Origin: Gemmataceae bacterium
Lineage (GTDB): Bacteria; Planctomycetota; Planctomycetia; Gemmatales; Gemmataceae
DNA length: 54,502 nt
Assembly (NCBI GenBank): GCA_009692065.1
Contig: SHZY01000018.1
Span: forward strand, 1 to 54,502
Reading direction: 5' to 3'
The notes under the pieces were generated by a model. The model was not told the origin of the DNA, did not search any database, and was given only the letters and a program-made list of their open reading frames with translations. Of the stretch, positions 18,322 to 26,659 are shown in pieces. The translations under genes were made by a program, and so were the position numbers. The stretch's first letter is position 1; every line of letters starts with the position of its first letter.

Positions 18322-20796
18322 TCATTGCGCCGCTGGCTCCCAGCAGTAGATCATGCCGCTGGCGGCGCTGGGCCAGAAGACGCGGCCATTCGCAAGCGCG
18401 GGGTTGACGCAGCCGCGCGGCGCAAAGCCGGGCGAGCGCCAGAGCAATTCGCCTTTGTCGACATTGCGCACGTTCAGGCCGCCGACGGTAGCGGCGAAGG
18501 CAAATCGCGACGTCAGCGCCACCGAGCTGCAGGAATGCGTTTCGCCCCCTAGCTCGCGGCAATTCGGGTAGTCCTTGCCGTCGTCGAGCCGCACCTTGAC
18601 GCCGTGGCCGCCGTAGCCGCGCATGACCAGGAAATCGCTGCCCACGCTGAAGCGCGTATAGCCTGGCGCGTTGCGTTTCCAGATCGGCCTGCCGTCGCTC
18701 GGCGACACGCAATGGAGGCCCTCGCCGTTCAGGAATAACCGGTCGCCGTCAAGCACCGGGTAGCTGGTGCCGAAAAGCTCGTTGGAACGCCAGAGAACCT
18801 TGCCCGACCTGGCGTCAATGGCGACGGCCTCGCCGCGCTTCTTGTCGCCTTCTTGTTTCCATTGCCAGGCGCCGGCTCCGGCGGTGAAGTACATGGTCCG
18901 TCCATCGGTGCAACCGGCGATCGAGCCGGCGCGATTTCCAGAAACGTTGAGCTCGACGGTCCAGGCCGGCTTGCCGGTTTCGGCATCCCACGCCTGAATT
19001 ACCGTGCCAGGGGGTGTGCCTTTGATGCCAGTGCCGAAGACGATCTTGCCGCCCGCCAGCACCGGAGCAGCGCGTTCCCAGATGTATCTGCCGCCGATGT
19101 CTACCGACCAGAGCGAACGGCCATCGCGGAGATCGAGGCAGTGGAAGGCGCCTTCCATGCGGCCAAAAGTCGGGCGGGGAATGTAGAGGTGGCCATCGGC
19201 TGCGAGCAATCCGGTGCCGGTGCCCCATTCCGGGCCGGGCATCTGCCGCCGCCAGCGCAGGCGGCCTGTTTCCTGTTCTTGGCACGTGATGAGGCCGCCG
19301 AACGTCACGCTGATGAGGTCGTTCTCCGTGGCGACACACGGCGCGAGAAAGTGTCCGAAGCCGCGCGTCGCCCAGCGCACGCGCAGCGGCGGCTTGATGA
19401 TCGGGTCGTTGACGAACGAGGTGTTGCCCGCGTTGCCGCAGGTTGACGGCCAGGTCGTCGCCTTGCCTCGCGCTGGTTGCACTTTGCTGCGTAGTTCCTG
19501 GATCGCGAGCTTGTCGTCCCGCGTCGGCTCACGATCGCCGTCTTGGCTCAACACGTAGAAGTAGCCGTCGTCACAGCCGAAATAGACGCGGCCATCGACG
19601 ACGACCGGTGCGGCGCCGATGCCTTTGCCGTGCGGCGTCTTGAAGCGGAACGGCTTGACGCCCTGCTTCGCGGCAATATCCGCCACGATCAATTCGCCAC
19701 GCAGGGTTGTCGCCACGAGATGATTCTTCGTCAAGGCGTGCGAGCTGGCCAGCGGGGTGGATTCCTTGTCGTCGCGCCAGCTGGTGATTGTCTTGCGCAG
19801 TGCGCCGTCGAACAGGACGATGCCGTTTCGGCCGTTCGAAGAATCGCGGAACGTTACCTGTTCGCCGCGGACGGCCGGCGTGTTCCAGGCGTACGCTTCC
19901 ATGCGGCCATTGGTGAGCCGGGATACCTTGCCGTCGCTCAGTGCGAGTCGCGTCAGTGCCAGGTGTCCGTCGGCGCCCATGCCGGCGTTGTAGACCCAAT
20001 CTTCGGAGATGGACGATGACATGGGCGACGACCCGTCGCGGCCGTTGGGCGCCCGATTGCACCAAAGTAGCTTGGTGGATTTGCCGGCGTCCTCCAGGCA
20101 AACGATGTCCCACCCGAAGCTGGTGACGACTCGCGTGCCGGACACCGCGACGTCGCCGCCGCCGTAGTGGGGCCGATCGTAGCTGCCGGGATGGCCGCGC
20201 TCGCGTTCCGTGGCCTTGGTCACCTCGGCCGGTTCTTTGTAGCGCGTGTAGTGGTCCCAGTGCCAGCGTTCGTTGCCATCGAGATCGTGGCAGCGCAGCA
20301 CTGCATCGAGTGCCTGGAAGTAAATCGCATCATTGGCGAAAGTCGGCGCGCTCACAATCGGTGAGCCAATCGCCAGCGTCTTGACGAGCTTGCCGCTCTT
20401 GGCATCGAGAATGTGAAGTGAGCCGGCAGTCGTGCCAAAGTATATTCGGCCATTGATGACGCAGGGCGAGGACGTATTGGAGCCCATCGCCTTCGGGCCA
20501 TCCGGTGAGACTTTCCAAACGATGCGGCCCGCGCGCGGGTCGATACAGTAGGCCGTTCCCATCTGATCGACAACGTAGGCGCGGCCGGCCACGACGGCGG
20601 CGGAAGTCAGCACCGCATCGTCGAGCTTGACCTGGGCTGCCAGGCCGAGCGGCAGCCGAAGCGTTTCGTCCGCGGCATCGCCGGTGTGAGCCGAGTTGCG
20701 CATGAACTGCGGCCAATCGGCGGCCGCAGCGTCAATCGAACTCATAAGAATCAGAACAACGCACCAACCGATTCGATTGCCGAGAGTTTTGCACAT
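18322..20796 (-). CDS. secreted PQQ-propeller protein, 824 aa
   Basis: Signal peptide from ATG 20796 (CKTLGNRIGWCVVLILMSSI, cleavage near AAAADWPQF). The rest is a repeated PQQ/BamB beta-propeller: for example GTAYCIDPRAGRIVWKV, LHILDAKSGKLVKTL, FHCLDLRDGRSLWSV, VAIDARSGKVLWRS and HCVSPSDGRPIWKR. Two propellers are likely from the length. The frame is open to 20865, but the upstream residues have no leader character. Such proteins are thought to act as periplasmic scaffolds or quinoprotein-like sensors; catalytic PQQ ligands were not confirmed. It is first gene of an operon with the monooxygenase fusion. Confidence 0.88.
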   Translation of the reverse strand: MCKTLGNRIGWCVVLILMSSIDAAAADWPQFMRNSAHTGDAADETLRLPLGLAAQVKLDDAVLTSAAVVAGRAYVVDQMGTAYCIDPRAGRIVWKVSPDGPKAMGSNTSSPCVINGRIYFGTTAGSLHILDAKSGKLVKTLAIGSPIVSAPTFANDAIYFQALDAVLRCHDLDGNERWHWDHYTRYKEPAEVTKATERERGHPGSYDRPHYGGGDVAVSGTRVVTSFGWDIVCLEDAGKSTKLLWCNRAPNGRDGSSPMSSSISEDWVYNAGMGADGHLALTRLALSDGKVSRLTNGRMEAYAWNTPAVRGEQVTFRDSSNGRNGIVLFDGALRKTITSWRDDKESTPLASSHALTKNHLVATTLRGELIVADIAAKQGVKPFRFKTPHGKGIGAAPVVVDGRVYFGCDDGYFYVLSQDGDREPTRDDKLAIQELRSKVQPARGKATTWPSTCGNAGNTSFVNDPIIKPPLRVRWATRGFGHFLAPCVATENDLISVTFGGLITCQEQETGRLRWRRQMPGPEWGTGTGLLAADGHLYIPRPTFGRMEGAFHCLDLRDGRSLWSVDIGGRYIWERAAPVLAGGKIVFGTGIKGTPPGTVIQAWDAETGKPAWTVELNVSGNRAGSIAGCTDGRTMYFTAGAGAWQWKQEGDKKRGEAVAIDARSGKVLWRSNELFGTSYPVLDGDRLFLNGEGLHCVSPSDGRPIWKRNAPGYTRFSVGSDFLVMRGYGGHGVKVRLDDGKDYPNCRELGGETHSCSSVALTSRFAFAATVGGLNVRNVDKGELLWRSPGFAPRGCVNPALANGRVFWPSAASGMIYCWEPAAQ

Positions 20797-20951
20797 GATG
20801 CACCTGGCTGGTGAGAAGGACGTTGGCTGGCGTTGAATTGTCGCCGGTTGTGTTGCCGCGGTCAAGTAGGTCTTTCTGATTGCCGTCGCGCCGAGGGTGT
20901 GCTACGTTGCTGGTTCGCTCGATTGATCGATCGCCAACACGGAGTCCTCCC

Positions 20952-22991
20952 ATGCGTTACCTTGCTGCATTTGTGTTGCTGCTCGTTCCCTTCACACTTT
21001 ACGCTCAGGAAAAGAAAGACAGGAAACCCGGTGACGAAATGATCGAGAAGTATCTCGCCGCCGAGACCGACAAGCTGTCGGCGAAATTTCTCGACGGCGC
21101 CAAGAACATCGATGAATGGAAACAGAAACGGCCGCGTTTGTATCAGGAATACATGGACATGCTGGGGCTGTGGCCGATTCCGGAGAAGACGGCGCTGAAG
21201 GCGACTAAGACGGGGGAGGTTGAGGCGCATGGCGTGGTGGTCGAGAAAATTCATTTTCAATCGAAGCCGGGGCTTTATGTGACGGCGAATTTGTATCGTC
21301 CGAAGGAACCTGCGGGCGCTAAACGAAGACCGGCCATCGTTTACGTATGTGGCCATTCCGGCAAGGGGCGGGACGGCGTCAAGACCGCGTTCCAGGATCA
21401 TGGCTTCTGGTTCGCCAACAACGATTACGTCTGCATTATCCTCGACACGCTCCAGCTCGGCGAAATCCCCGGTGTGCATCATGGTACCTATGGCCGGCCG
21501 TGGGGACATCTCACGTCGTGGGGTGAAAAAGATGCCGAGAAGATGAAGAACCACAATCGCTTCTGGTGGCACTCGATCGGCTACAGTCCCGCGGCGGTCG
21601 AGTGCTGGAACGGCGTCCGCGCCATCGACTATCTCTGCACGCGCCCGGATGTGGATCCCGACAAGATCGGCGTCACCGGCATCTCCGGCGGCGGGGCGGC
21701 CACCTTCTGGATCGCCGCCGCCGATGAGCGTGTGAAAGTCGCCGTACCTGTGAGTGGCATGGCCGACCTCGATTTCTACGTCAAGCAAAAAGGCGTCAAC
21801 GGCCATTGCGATTGCATGTTCCTTTACAACACCTACCAGTGGGACTGGACCACGATCGCCGCCCTGGTCGCCCCGCGGCCCATGCTGTTCGCAAATAGCG
21901 ACAAGGACCCGATCTTCCCGATGGACGCCAATCGCCGCATCATGAAAAAGCTGCACAAGATTTACGACATGTATGGGAACGGGGACCGCAAGATATCGGA
22001 ATCGGTCGCTGAATACGTCAGCGTCGGCGGCCACGATTACCGCCCCGACCTGCGCGGCGCGATCTTCCAGTTCTTCGACAGGCACCTCAAGGGCGAGCCA
22101 AGAGCCAAAGTCGAAGACAGCGTGAAGTACACCCCGCTGAAGGGCCGCGACCTGCGCGTGTTTCCGACGGACGACGATTTGCCGAAGGACGCGATCAATC
22201 ATCGGATCGACGAGCTGTTCATCCCGGCGGCGAAGGTGGCGTTGCCGGAAAAGGGAAATTTTGGGGAGTGGAAGAAGGGGATGATTGCAAAACTGCGAGA
22301 GCAGAGCTTTCGGCCGTTACCCCTGAAAATCGCCCCCGCCGAACCTGTCACAGGGCCGAATTTGGTGGTGATCACGGAGCCTGGAATCAAGGGAGGGACC
22401 AGTTTCCTCGGTGGGCCAGTCAAGACATATCGCACCGGAGTGTTTGTTCCAATACCTGGCCGGGGATCGCTGAGCAAAGCGCAACAACAAATCTTGAAGA
22501 AGGAGGAGGAGGACAAGACAGGCGACGGATTCAATGTTGGTGGGTTTCTGCGGGGGAGGGATCATTGGTGGACAGCGAAATCGCCGCCGAACTATGTCGA
22601 ACGCTCTCACTTGTTGCTCGGCCGGACGATCGATCAAGGAGCGGTGCGGGACGTGATTTCCTTGATGGGCTACATCGAGACCTCGGTAACTCGGCTAGAT
22701 AAAGGACCGATTGAATGGAAGGTAATTGGCGTCGGGGAACAGGGCATCATCGCCGCCTACGCCGCTTTGTTCGAGCCGTCGATCAAGGAAGTGGTCGTTA
22801 TCGATGCGCCGAAGTCGCACAAGGAGGGGCCGCACTTCCTCAATGTGCTGCGCGTTCTCGACATTCCCGAGGCGCTGGGGCTGTTGGCGCCGACGCCGTT
22901 GACGATCATTGGCGGCGATGCGAAGGCGTTCGAGCGGACGGCGGAGATTTATCGGCTGGCGGGGGCGGGGGATAAGTTGACGAGGAAGTAG
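20952..22991 (+). CDS. secreted acetyl-xylan-esterase/dienelactone-hydrolase-like protein, 679 aa
   Basis: Signal peptide (residues 1-18, ending LYAQ). The N-terminal half is an alpha/beta hydrolase: AIVYVCGHSGKG (oxyanion side), the nucleophile elbow GISGGG at about residue 243, ANSDKDPIF for the acid, and GGHDYRPD for His. The C-terminal half is a second, weaker hydrolase-like unit (GVGEQGIIAAYAALFEP, IDAPKSH) without an obvious nucleophile. A deacetylase of plant polysaccharide is likely. GGAG lies 8 nt before ATG 20952. An 18-bp half of REP-A is inside the gene (21312-21329) and encodes AGAKRR in frame between two conserved blocks. Confidence 0.85.
   Translation: MRYLAAFVLLLVPFTLYAQEKKDRKPGDEMIEKYLAAETDKLSAKFLDGAKNIDEWKQKRPRLYQEYMDMLGLWPIPEKTALKATKTGEVEAHGVVVEKIHFQSKPGLYVTANLYRPKEPAGAKRRPAIVYVCGHSGKGRDGVKTAFQDHGFWFANNDYVCIILDTLQLGEIPGVHHGTYGRPWGHLTSWGEKDAEKMKNHNRFWWHSIGYSPAAVECWNGVRAIDYLCTRPDVDPDKIGVTGISGGGAATFWIAAADERVKVAVPVSGMADLDFYVKQKGVNGHCDCMFLYNTYQWDWTTIAALVAPRPMLFANSDKDPIFPMDANRRIMKKLHKIYDMYGNGDRKISESVAEYVSVGGHDYRPDLRGAIFQFFDRHLKGEPRAKVEDSVKYTPLKGRDLRVFPTDDDLPKDAINHRIDELFIPAAKVALPEKGNFGEWKKGMIAKLREQSFRPLPLKIAPAEPVTGPNLVVITEPGIKGGTSFLGGPVKTYRTGVFVPIPGRGSLSKAQQQILKKEEEDKTGDGFNVGGFLRGRDHWWTAKSPPNYVERSHLLLGRTIDQGAVRDVISLMGYIETSVTRLDKGPIEWKVIGVGEQGIIAAYAALFEPSIKEVVVIDAPKSHKEGPHFLNVLRVLDIPEALGLLAPTPLTIIGGDAKAFERTAEIYRLAGAGDKLTRK
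21312..21329. repeat. REP-A half-site inside a coding sequence
   Basis: GCGGGCGCTAAACGAAGA, identical to the right arm of REP-A at 16506, 23743 and elsewhere. It is in frame in the esterase gene and adds AGAKRR to a surface loop just before the first beta strand of the hydrolase fold. Confidence 0.95.
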
Positions 22992-23013
22992 GATGAGGTG
23001 AAACCGGGGGCCG

Positions 23014-23068
23014 CGCGGGCGCTAAACGGGGAAATACAATACGCCGGTCTTCGTTTAGCGCCCGCGCG
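23014..23068. repeat. REP-A palindrome upstream of the RAYT gene
   Basis: Left arm GCGCGGGCGCTAAACG at 23014-23029, right arm at 23049-23068 (TCTTCGTTTAGCGCCCGCGC). The orientation is inverted relative to the copy at 23695, i.e. arms face the other way round. It ends 40 bp before the RAYT start. Confidence 0.92.
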
Positions 23069-23108
23069 GTGCCGCGCGGTTACAATGTCCCCATTGAGGA
23101 GTTCCCTC

Positions 23109-23688
23109 ATGGTCGCCGGCTATCACCTCATCTGGACGGTGTACGGCTACTGGCTGCCGAACGATCCGCGCGGCAGTACATCGACCGAAGTGCGCGTCGA
23201 GCCGATCGCGGCCCTGGGCGAGCATCATTTCGGGCGCAAGAAAAATCAGCCATCGTCGAAGGAACTGCGAGCCTTCCTGAAAAACGCCCATGACACGCTC
23301 GCACACAACGTCTATCCCTTCGATGAGGATGACATCGCCATGATTGGGAAAGCGTTTGGCGCCTGTGCCGTGGAGTGGGAATATGTCTGTCACGCTTGCG
23401 CTGTTATGCCCGACCATGTCCATCTTTTGATTCGCCGGCATCGCGATCGTGCCGAAGATGTGATCGCGAAGTTTCAGGAGAGGGCCAAGGCCGCTCTTAT
23501 CGAGGCCGGGAAGCGGCCGGTCAATCATCCCGTATGGACCCGATGGGCCGGGGTGGAAGACGTTCATCAATTCACGGCGGCAATTTGAAAACGAGATCAA
23601 GTACATACGGCAGAATCTGATCAAGATCGGGCGGCCGGAGCAGATGTGGGAGTTCGTGAAGCCATACGATGGGTGGATGCCGGAGTGA
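23109..23688 (+). pseudogene. REP-associated tyrosine transposase (RAYT, Y1/IS200-like), frameshifted
   Basis: YHLIWTVYGYWLPNDPRGST is the N-terminal signature of the planctomycete RAYT branch; VMPDHVHLLIRRH contains the HUH metal-binding pair HVH. The catalytic Tyr is expected in the C-terminal part (IKYIRQNL), which lies in another frame: translation from ATG 23109 ends at TGA 23586-23588, whereas GWKTFINSRRQFENEIKYIR continues in the +1 frame to TGA 23686-23688. The shift lies in a G/C run at 23543-23555. The split protein would lack its Tyr unless frameshifting occurs. GAGGAG precedes the start. REP-A palindromes sit 40 bp upstream and 6 bp downstream, the arrangement expected for a RAYT and its own substrate. 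Confidence 0.88.
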
Positions 23689-23694
23689 ATCCGG

Positions 23695-23760
23695 TCTTCG
23701 TTTAGCGCCCGCAGTGAAGCGCCGGGCCGCTGGCCGTTTTCTGCGGGCGCTAAACGAAGA
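23695..23760. repeat. REP-A palindrome downstream of the RAYT gene
   Basis: Left arm TCTTCGTTTAGCGCCCGC at 23695-23712, right arm GCGGGCGCTAAACGAAGA at 23743-23760, perfect 18-bp arms, loop 30 nt with internal GC-rich pairing. It begins 6 bp after the RAYT stop. Confidence 0.95.
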
Positions 23761-23816
23761 AACGAAAACTGGCCTGGCATTTGTATTTGACGAGTCCACA
23801 AAAATCGGGTAACCTG

Positions 23817-25169
23817 ATGCCCATGCTCACCATCCTCGGCCAACGGCAGCGTCTGTGTGATAACGCCTCGCGGCGTGATTTCCTGAAAATCGGTGGGCTC
23901 GCGCTCGGCGGGCTGTCGTTGCCGCAGATTCTGCGGGCGGAAGCTGAGGCCGGTATCACGCGGTCGCACAAGTCGGTGATCATGATCTTCCTGTCGGGCG
24001 GGCCGCCGCATCAGGACATGGTTGATCTCAAGCCCGACGCACCGTCCGAGGTTCGTGGCGAGTTCAATCCGATCCGCACCAACGTCCCCGGCATCAACAT
24101 CTGCGAGCACTTGCCGCGGCTGGCGTCCAAGATGGACAAGTTCGCGGTAATCCGTTCGATCGTCGGGGCTGAGGAACGGCACGCGGGGTTTCAGTGCATG
24201 ACGGGCCACCGGTTTGGCCAACAGCCACCGGGCGGTAGGCCGTCGTTCGGTTCGATCGTTTCGCGGTTGCAGGGTCCCTCGCATCCGTCGGTGCCGCCGT
24301 TTGTCGGATTGTCGCCGCGAATGATCACGTCTACCTGGGCCGATGCTGGCCAGCCTGGATTTCTCGGACTTGCGCACACGCCGTTCAAACCCAACGCCGA
24401 CGGCATGGCCAACATGGTGCTGCAGGGCGTCACCATGGATCGGCTGTCCGATCGCACCTCGCTCTTGAATAGCTTCGATGGGCTGCGCCGGCATCTGGAA
24501 ACGACGCAAACCGCTGACCCGTACACGCAACAAGCCCTCAATATTTTGACGTCGAACCGATTGGCGGAAGCGCTCGATCTTGGCCGCGAGGATCCGCGCA
24601 CACGCGACCGCTATGGCCGCGGCTCGCCGGAACCGGCTGGCTATGGCGATGCCGGGCCGCTGCTCAACGATTACTTCCTCACGGCCCGCCGCCTCGTCGA
24701 AGCGGGCGTTCGTTGCGTGACGCTGTCGTACGGGCGCTGGGATTGGCATGGCACGCCGCATGGCACCACGTTCGAGAACGCGCGTCATCATTTGCCGATG
24801 CTCGATCTGGGTCTCACTACGCTGATCGACGATTTGCACGAGCGCGGCTTGGATCAAGATGTGTCGGTGGTGGTCTGGGGTGAGTTCGGCCGCACGCCGC
24901 GCATCAACCCGAACGCCGGCCGCGATCATTGGCCGTCGGTGTCGTGCGCACTGCTAGCGGGTGGCGGCATGCATACTGGCCAGGTGATCGGCGCCACCGA
25001 TCGTCAGGCCGGCCAGGCACGAGAACGGCCGGTTACGTTTCAGGAAGTCTTCGCGACGCTCTACCACAACCTCGGCATCGACACGGGCCGCGCCACCGTG
25101 ACCGATCACAGCGGCCGGCCGCATTACCTGGTGGATGGCAACGCCCAGCCGATGCGCGAGTTGATTTGA
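23817..25169 (+). CDS. DUF1501 family secreted protein, about 450 aa
   Basis: Tat-like leader ASRRDFLKIGGLALGGLSL, then the family blocks VIMIFLSGGPPHQDMVDLKP, SEVRGEFNPI, ICEHLPRLASKMDKFAVIRS, RRLVEAGVRCVTL, WGEFGRTPRIN and GRDHWPSVSCALLAGGG. ATG 23817 or 23823 could be the start; neither has a strong ribosome site. Export through Tat to the periplasm is expected; biochemical role unknown. It stands alone on its strand, with the RAYT palindrome upstream and a terminator after it, and has no DUF1549/1553 partner next to it. Confidence 0.9.
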   Translation: MPMLTILGQRQRLCDNASRRDFLKIGGLALGGLSLPQILRAEAEAGITRSHKSVIMIFLSGGPPHQDMVDLKPDAPSEVRGEFNPIRTNVPGINICEHLPRLASKMDKFAVIRSIVGAEERHAGFQCMTGHRFGQQPPGGRPSFGSIVSRLQGPSHPSVPPFVGLSPRMITSTWADAGQPGFLGLAHTPFKPNADGMANMVLQGVTMDRLSDRTSLLNSFDGLRRHLETTQTADPYTQQALNILTSNRLAEALDLGREDPRTRDRYGRGSPEPAGYGDAGPLLNDYFLTARRLVEAGVRCVTLSYGRWDWHGTPHGTTFENARHHLPMLDLGLTTLIDDLHERGLDQDVSVVVWGEFGRTPRINPNAGRDHWPSVSCALLAGGGMHTGQVIGATDRQAGQARERPVTFQEVFATLYHNLGIDTGRATVTDHSGRPHYLVDGNAQPMRELI

Positions 25170-25187
25170 TTCATCACTTTCAACAAG

Positions 25188-25216
25188 CCCCGTGTGTGAA
25201 CGCGGGGTCGTTTTTT
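25188..25216 (+). terminator. Rho-independent terminator
   Basis: CCCCGTG (25188-25194) pairs with CGCGGGG (25201-25207), 7 bp with one G-U, loop 6 nt, then TCG and six T. It closes the plus-strand DUF1501 gene and reaches the stop codon of the convergent one. Confidence 0.75.
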
Positions 25217-26588
25217 ACGCCACGATCTGGCGGATCACCTGGCCACGGCTGACTGGGATGGGGCGGCTGAGGCTGTCTAGAATTTCCGTGTCGGGCGAGT
25301 ATCCCAGGCAATGGAAGATGGTGGCCGTCAGGTCTTCCGGAGATACCCGGCCATCTCTGGGTTGTGCCCCAAGGTGGTCGGAGGCGCCGTGGGTGATGCC
25401 GCCGCGAATGCCGCCGCCGGCCAGAGCGACCGAGAACACCGGGCCCCAGTGATCGCGGCCGCGCCGATTGTTATAGCGCGGCGTTCGTCCAAACTCGGCC
25501 ATGCACACTACGAGCGTGTCGTCGAGCATGCCGCGCTGGGCGAGGTCATCGAGCAAGGCGGAGAACGCCTGGTCGGTCGGCGGGGCGAGTACGTTGCGCA
25601 GACGCTCCGGTTCGTTGGTATGCGAATCCCAGCACGGGTTGTCGCTCGGCTCGTCCGGCCCGCGATACCAGTTGACTTGAACCAGCGACACGCCCGCTTC
25701 CACCAGCCGGCGCGACAGGAGCACGCTTTGCCCGAACGGACTGCGGCCATAGCGATCGCGTACGCCGACGGGTTCGCGCTCAAGGTCAAACGCATGACCG
25801 GCGCGGGCCGAGCGCAGCATGTCAAACGCTTGCTGCGTCTGCCGATCGTAGCGCTGCAGTTGACCGAACCGGTCGGCGGCGTCGATGCTGTGATTGACAG
25901 CGCCCAGAAGTCGCCGGCGATCTTCGAGCCGGCCCGACGGCAGATCGGCCGACAGGCTGAACTCGCTGACGCGCATGTTGGGCCCTGGCACGCAGTTCAA
26001 GAGCCAAGGGTCGGCCGTCGTTCCAAGAAAACCGGCGTCCTGGCCGGGCCAGACCGAGCCGTCGGTGTTGAAGATGCGATGCGGCAAGCGCACGGCAGCC
26101 GGTACGGAACCCGCGTTGCCTCGCAAACGCTGCACCATCGCGCCCAAGGTCGGCCAGTTATTCGGCGTGCCGGGATTGGCGTTCTCGAAGTTCATTGGCT
26201 GATGCGGCTTGCCGGTCATCATGTAATAGCCGCTCGAGGAATGCGCGCTATCGCCGGTCGAGACGGCCCGCAGAATCGCAAGCTTGTCCATTCGCTGGGC
26301 AAGCCGCGGCAATATTTCGCAAACCTGAATGCCCGGCACCGAGGTCGCGATCGGGCCAAAGGGGCCGCGCACGTCTGCGGTTGCATCGGGCTTGGGATCC
26401 CACGTCTCGTGCTGCGGCGGACCGCCCATCAGGAACATCGCGATGCACGAACGAGCGCGTTTGGCGCCTTGGGCGCGCAGCAGGTTCGGCAGCGTCAGAC
26501 CGAGCGCTCCGAGGCTGCCGACGTGCAACATCTCGCGGCGCGTCAAGGCGTCACACAAGCGAGGGCCACGGGTGCGGAGGGTCAACAT
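25215..26588 (-). CDS. DUF1501 family secreted protein, 457 aa
   Basis: Tat-like leader ALTRREMLHVGSLGALGL, then CIAMFLMGGPPQHETWDPKP, ADVRGPFGPIATSVPGIQVC, RRLVEAGVSLVQVNWY, DSHTNEPERL, MAEFGRTPRYN and GRDHWGPVFSVALAGGG. ATG 26588 is supported by GGGAGG 6-7 nt upstream, so the five codons before it are not translated. It is downstream of the next DUF1501 gene on the same strand, 71 bp apart, with palindrome P4 between them. Role unknown; probably a tandem paralogue pair. Confidence 0.9.
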   Translation of the reverse strand: MLTLRTRGPRLCDALTRREMLHVGSLGALGLTLPNLLRAQGAKRARSCIAMFLMGGPPQHETWDPKPDATADVRGPFGPIATSVPGIQVCEILPRLAQRMDKLAILRAVSTGDSAHSSSGYYMMTGKPHQPMNFENANPGTPNNWPTLGAMVQRLRGNAGSVPAAVRLPHRIFNTDGSVWPGQDAGFLGTTADPWLLNCVPGPNMRVSEFSLSADLPSGRLEDRRRLLGAVNHSIDAADRFGQLQRYDRQTQQAFDMLRSARAGHAFDLEREPVGVRDRYGRSPFGQSVLLSRRLVEAGVSLVQVNWYRGPDEPSDNPCWDSHTNEPERLRNVLAPPTDQAFSALLDDLAQRGMLDDTLVVCMAEFGRTPRYNNRRGRDHWGPVFSVALAGGGIRGGITHGASDHLGAQPRDGRVSPEDLTATIFHCLGYSPDTEILDSLSRPIPVSRGQVIRQIVA

Positions 26589-26603
26589 TGCGCGACCTCC
26601 CAA

Positions 26604-26659
26604 GTGTAGTCCTCACGTTCCGCGTGAGGATATCGTCACGTGGAGCGTGACGACTACAC
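26604..26659. repeat. nested palindrome, family P4
   Basis: Outer pair GTGTAGTC (26604-26611) with GACTACAC (26652-26659); inner hairpins TCCTCACG.. / ..CGTGAGGA (26610-26630) and CGTCACG.. / ..CGTGACG (26634-26652). As single strand it folds into a three-way cruciform-like shape. It lies between two co-oriented DUF1501 genes. Confidence 0.9.

Noticed and set aside
23055..24929. 624-codon minus-strand frame across RAYT and DUF1501
   Set aside because: It spans two unrelated plus-strand genes and two palindromes, which no real gene would do.
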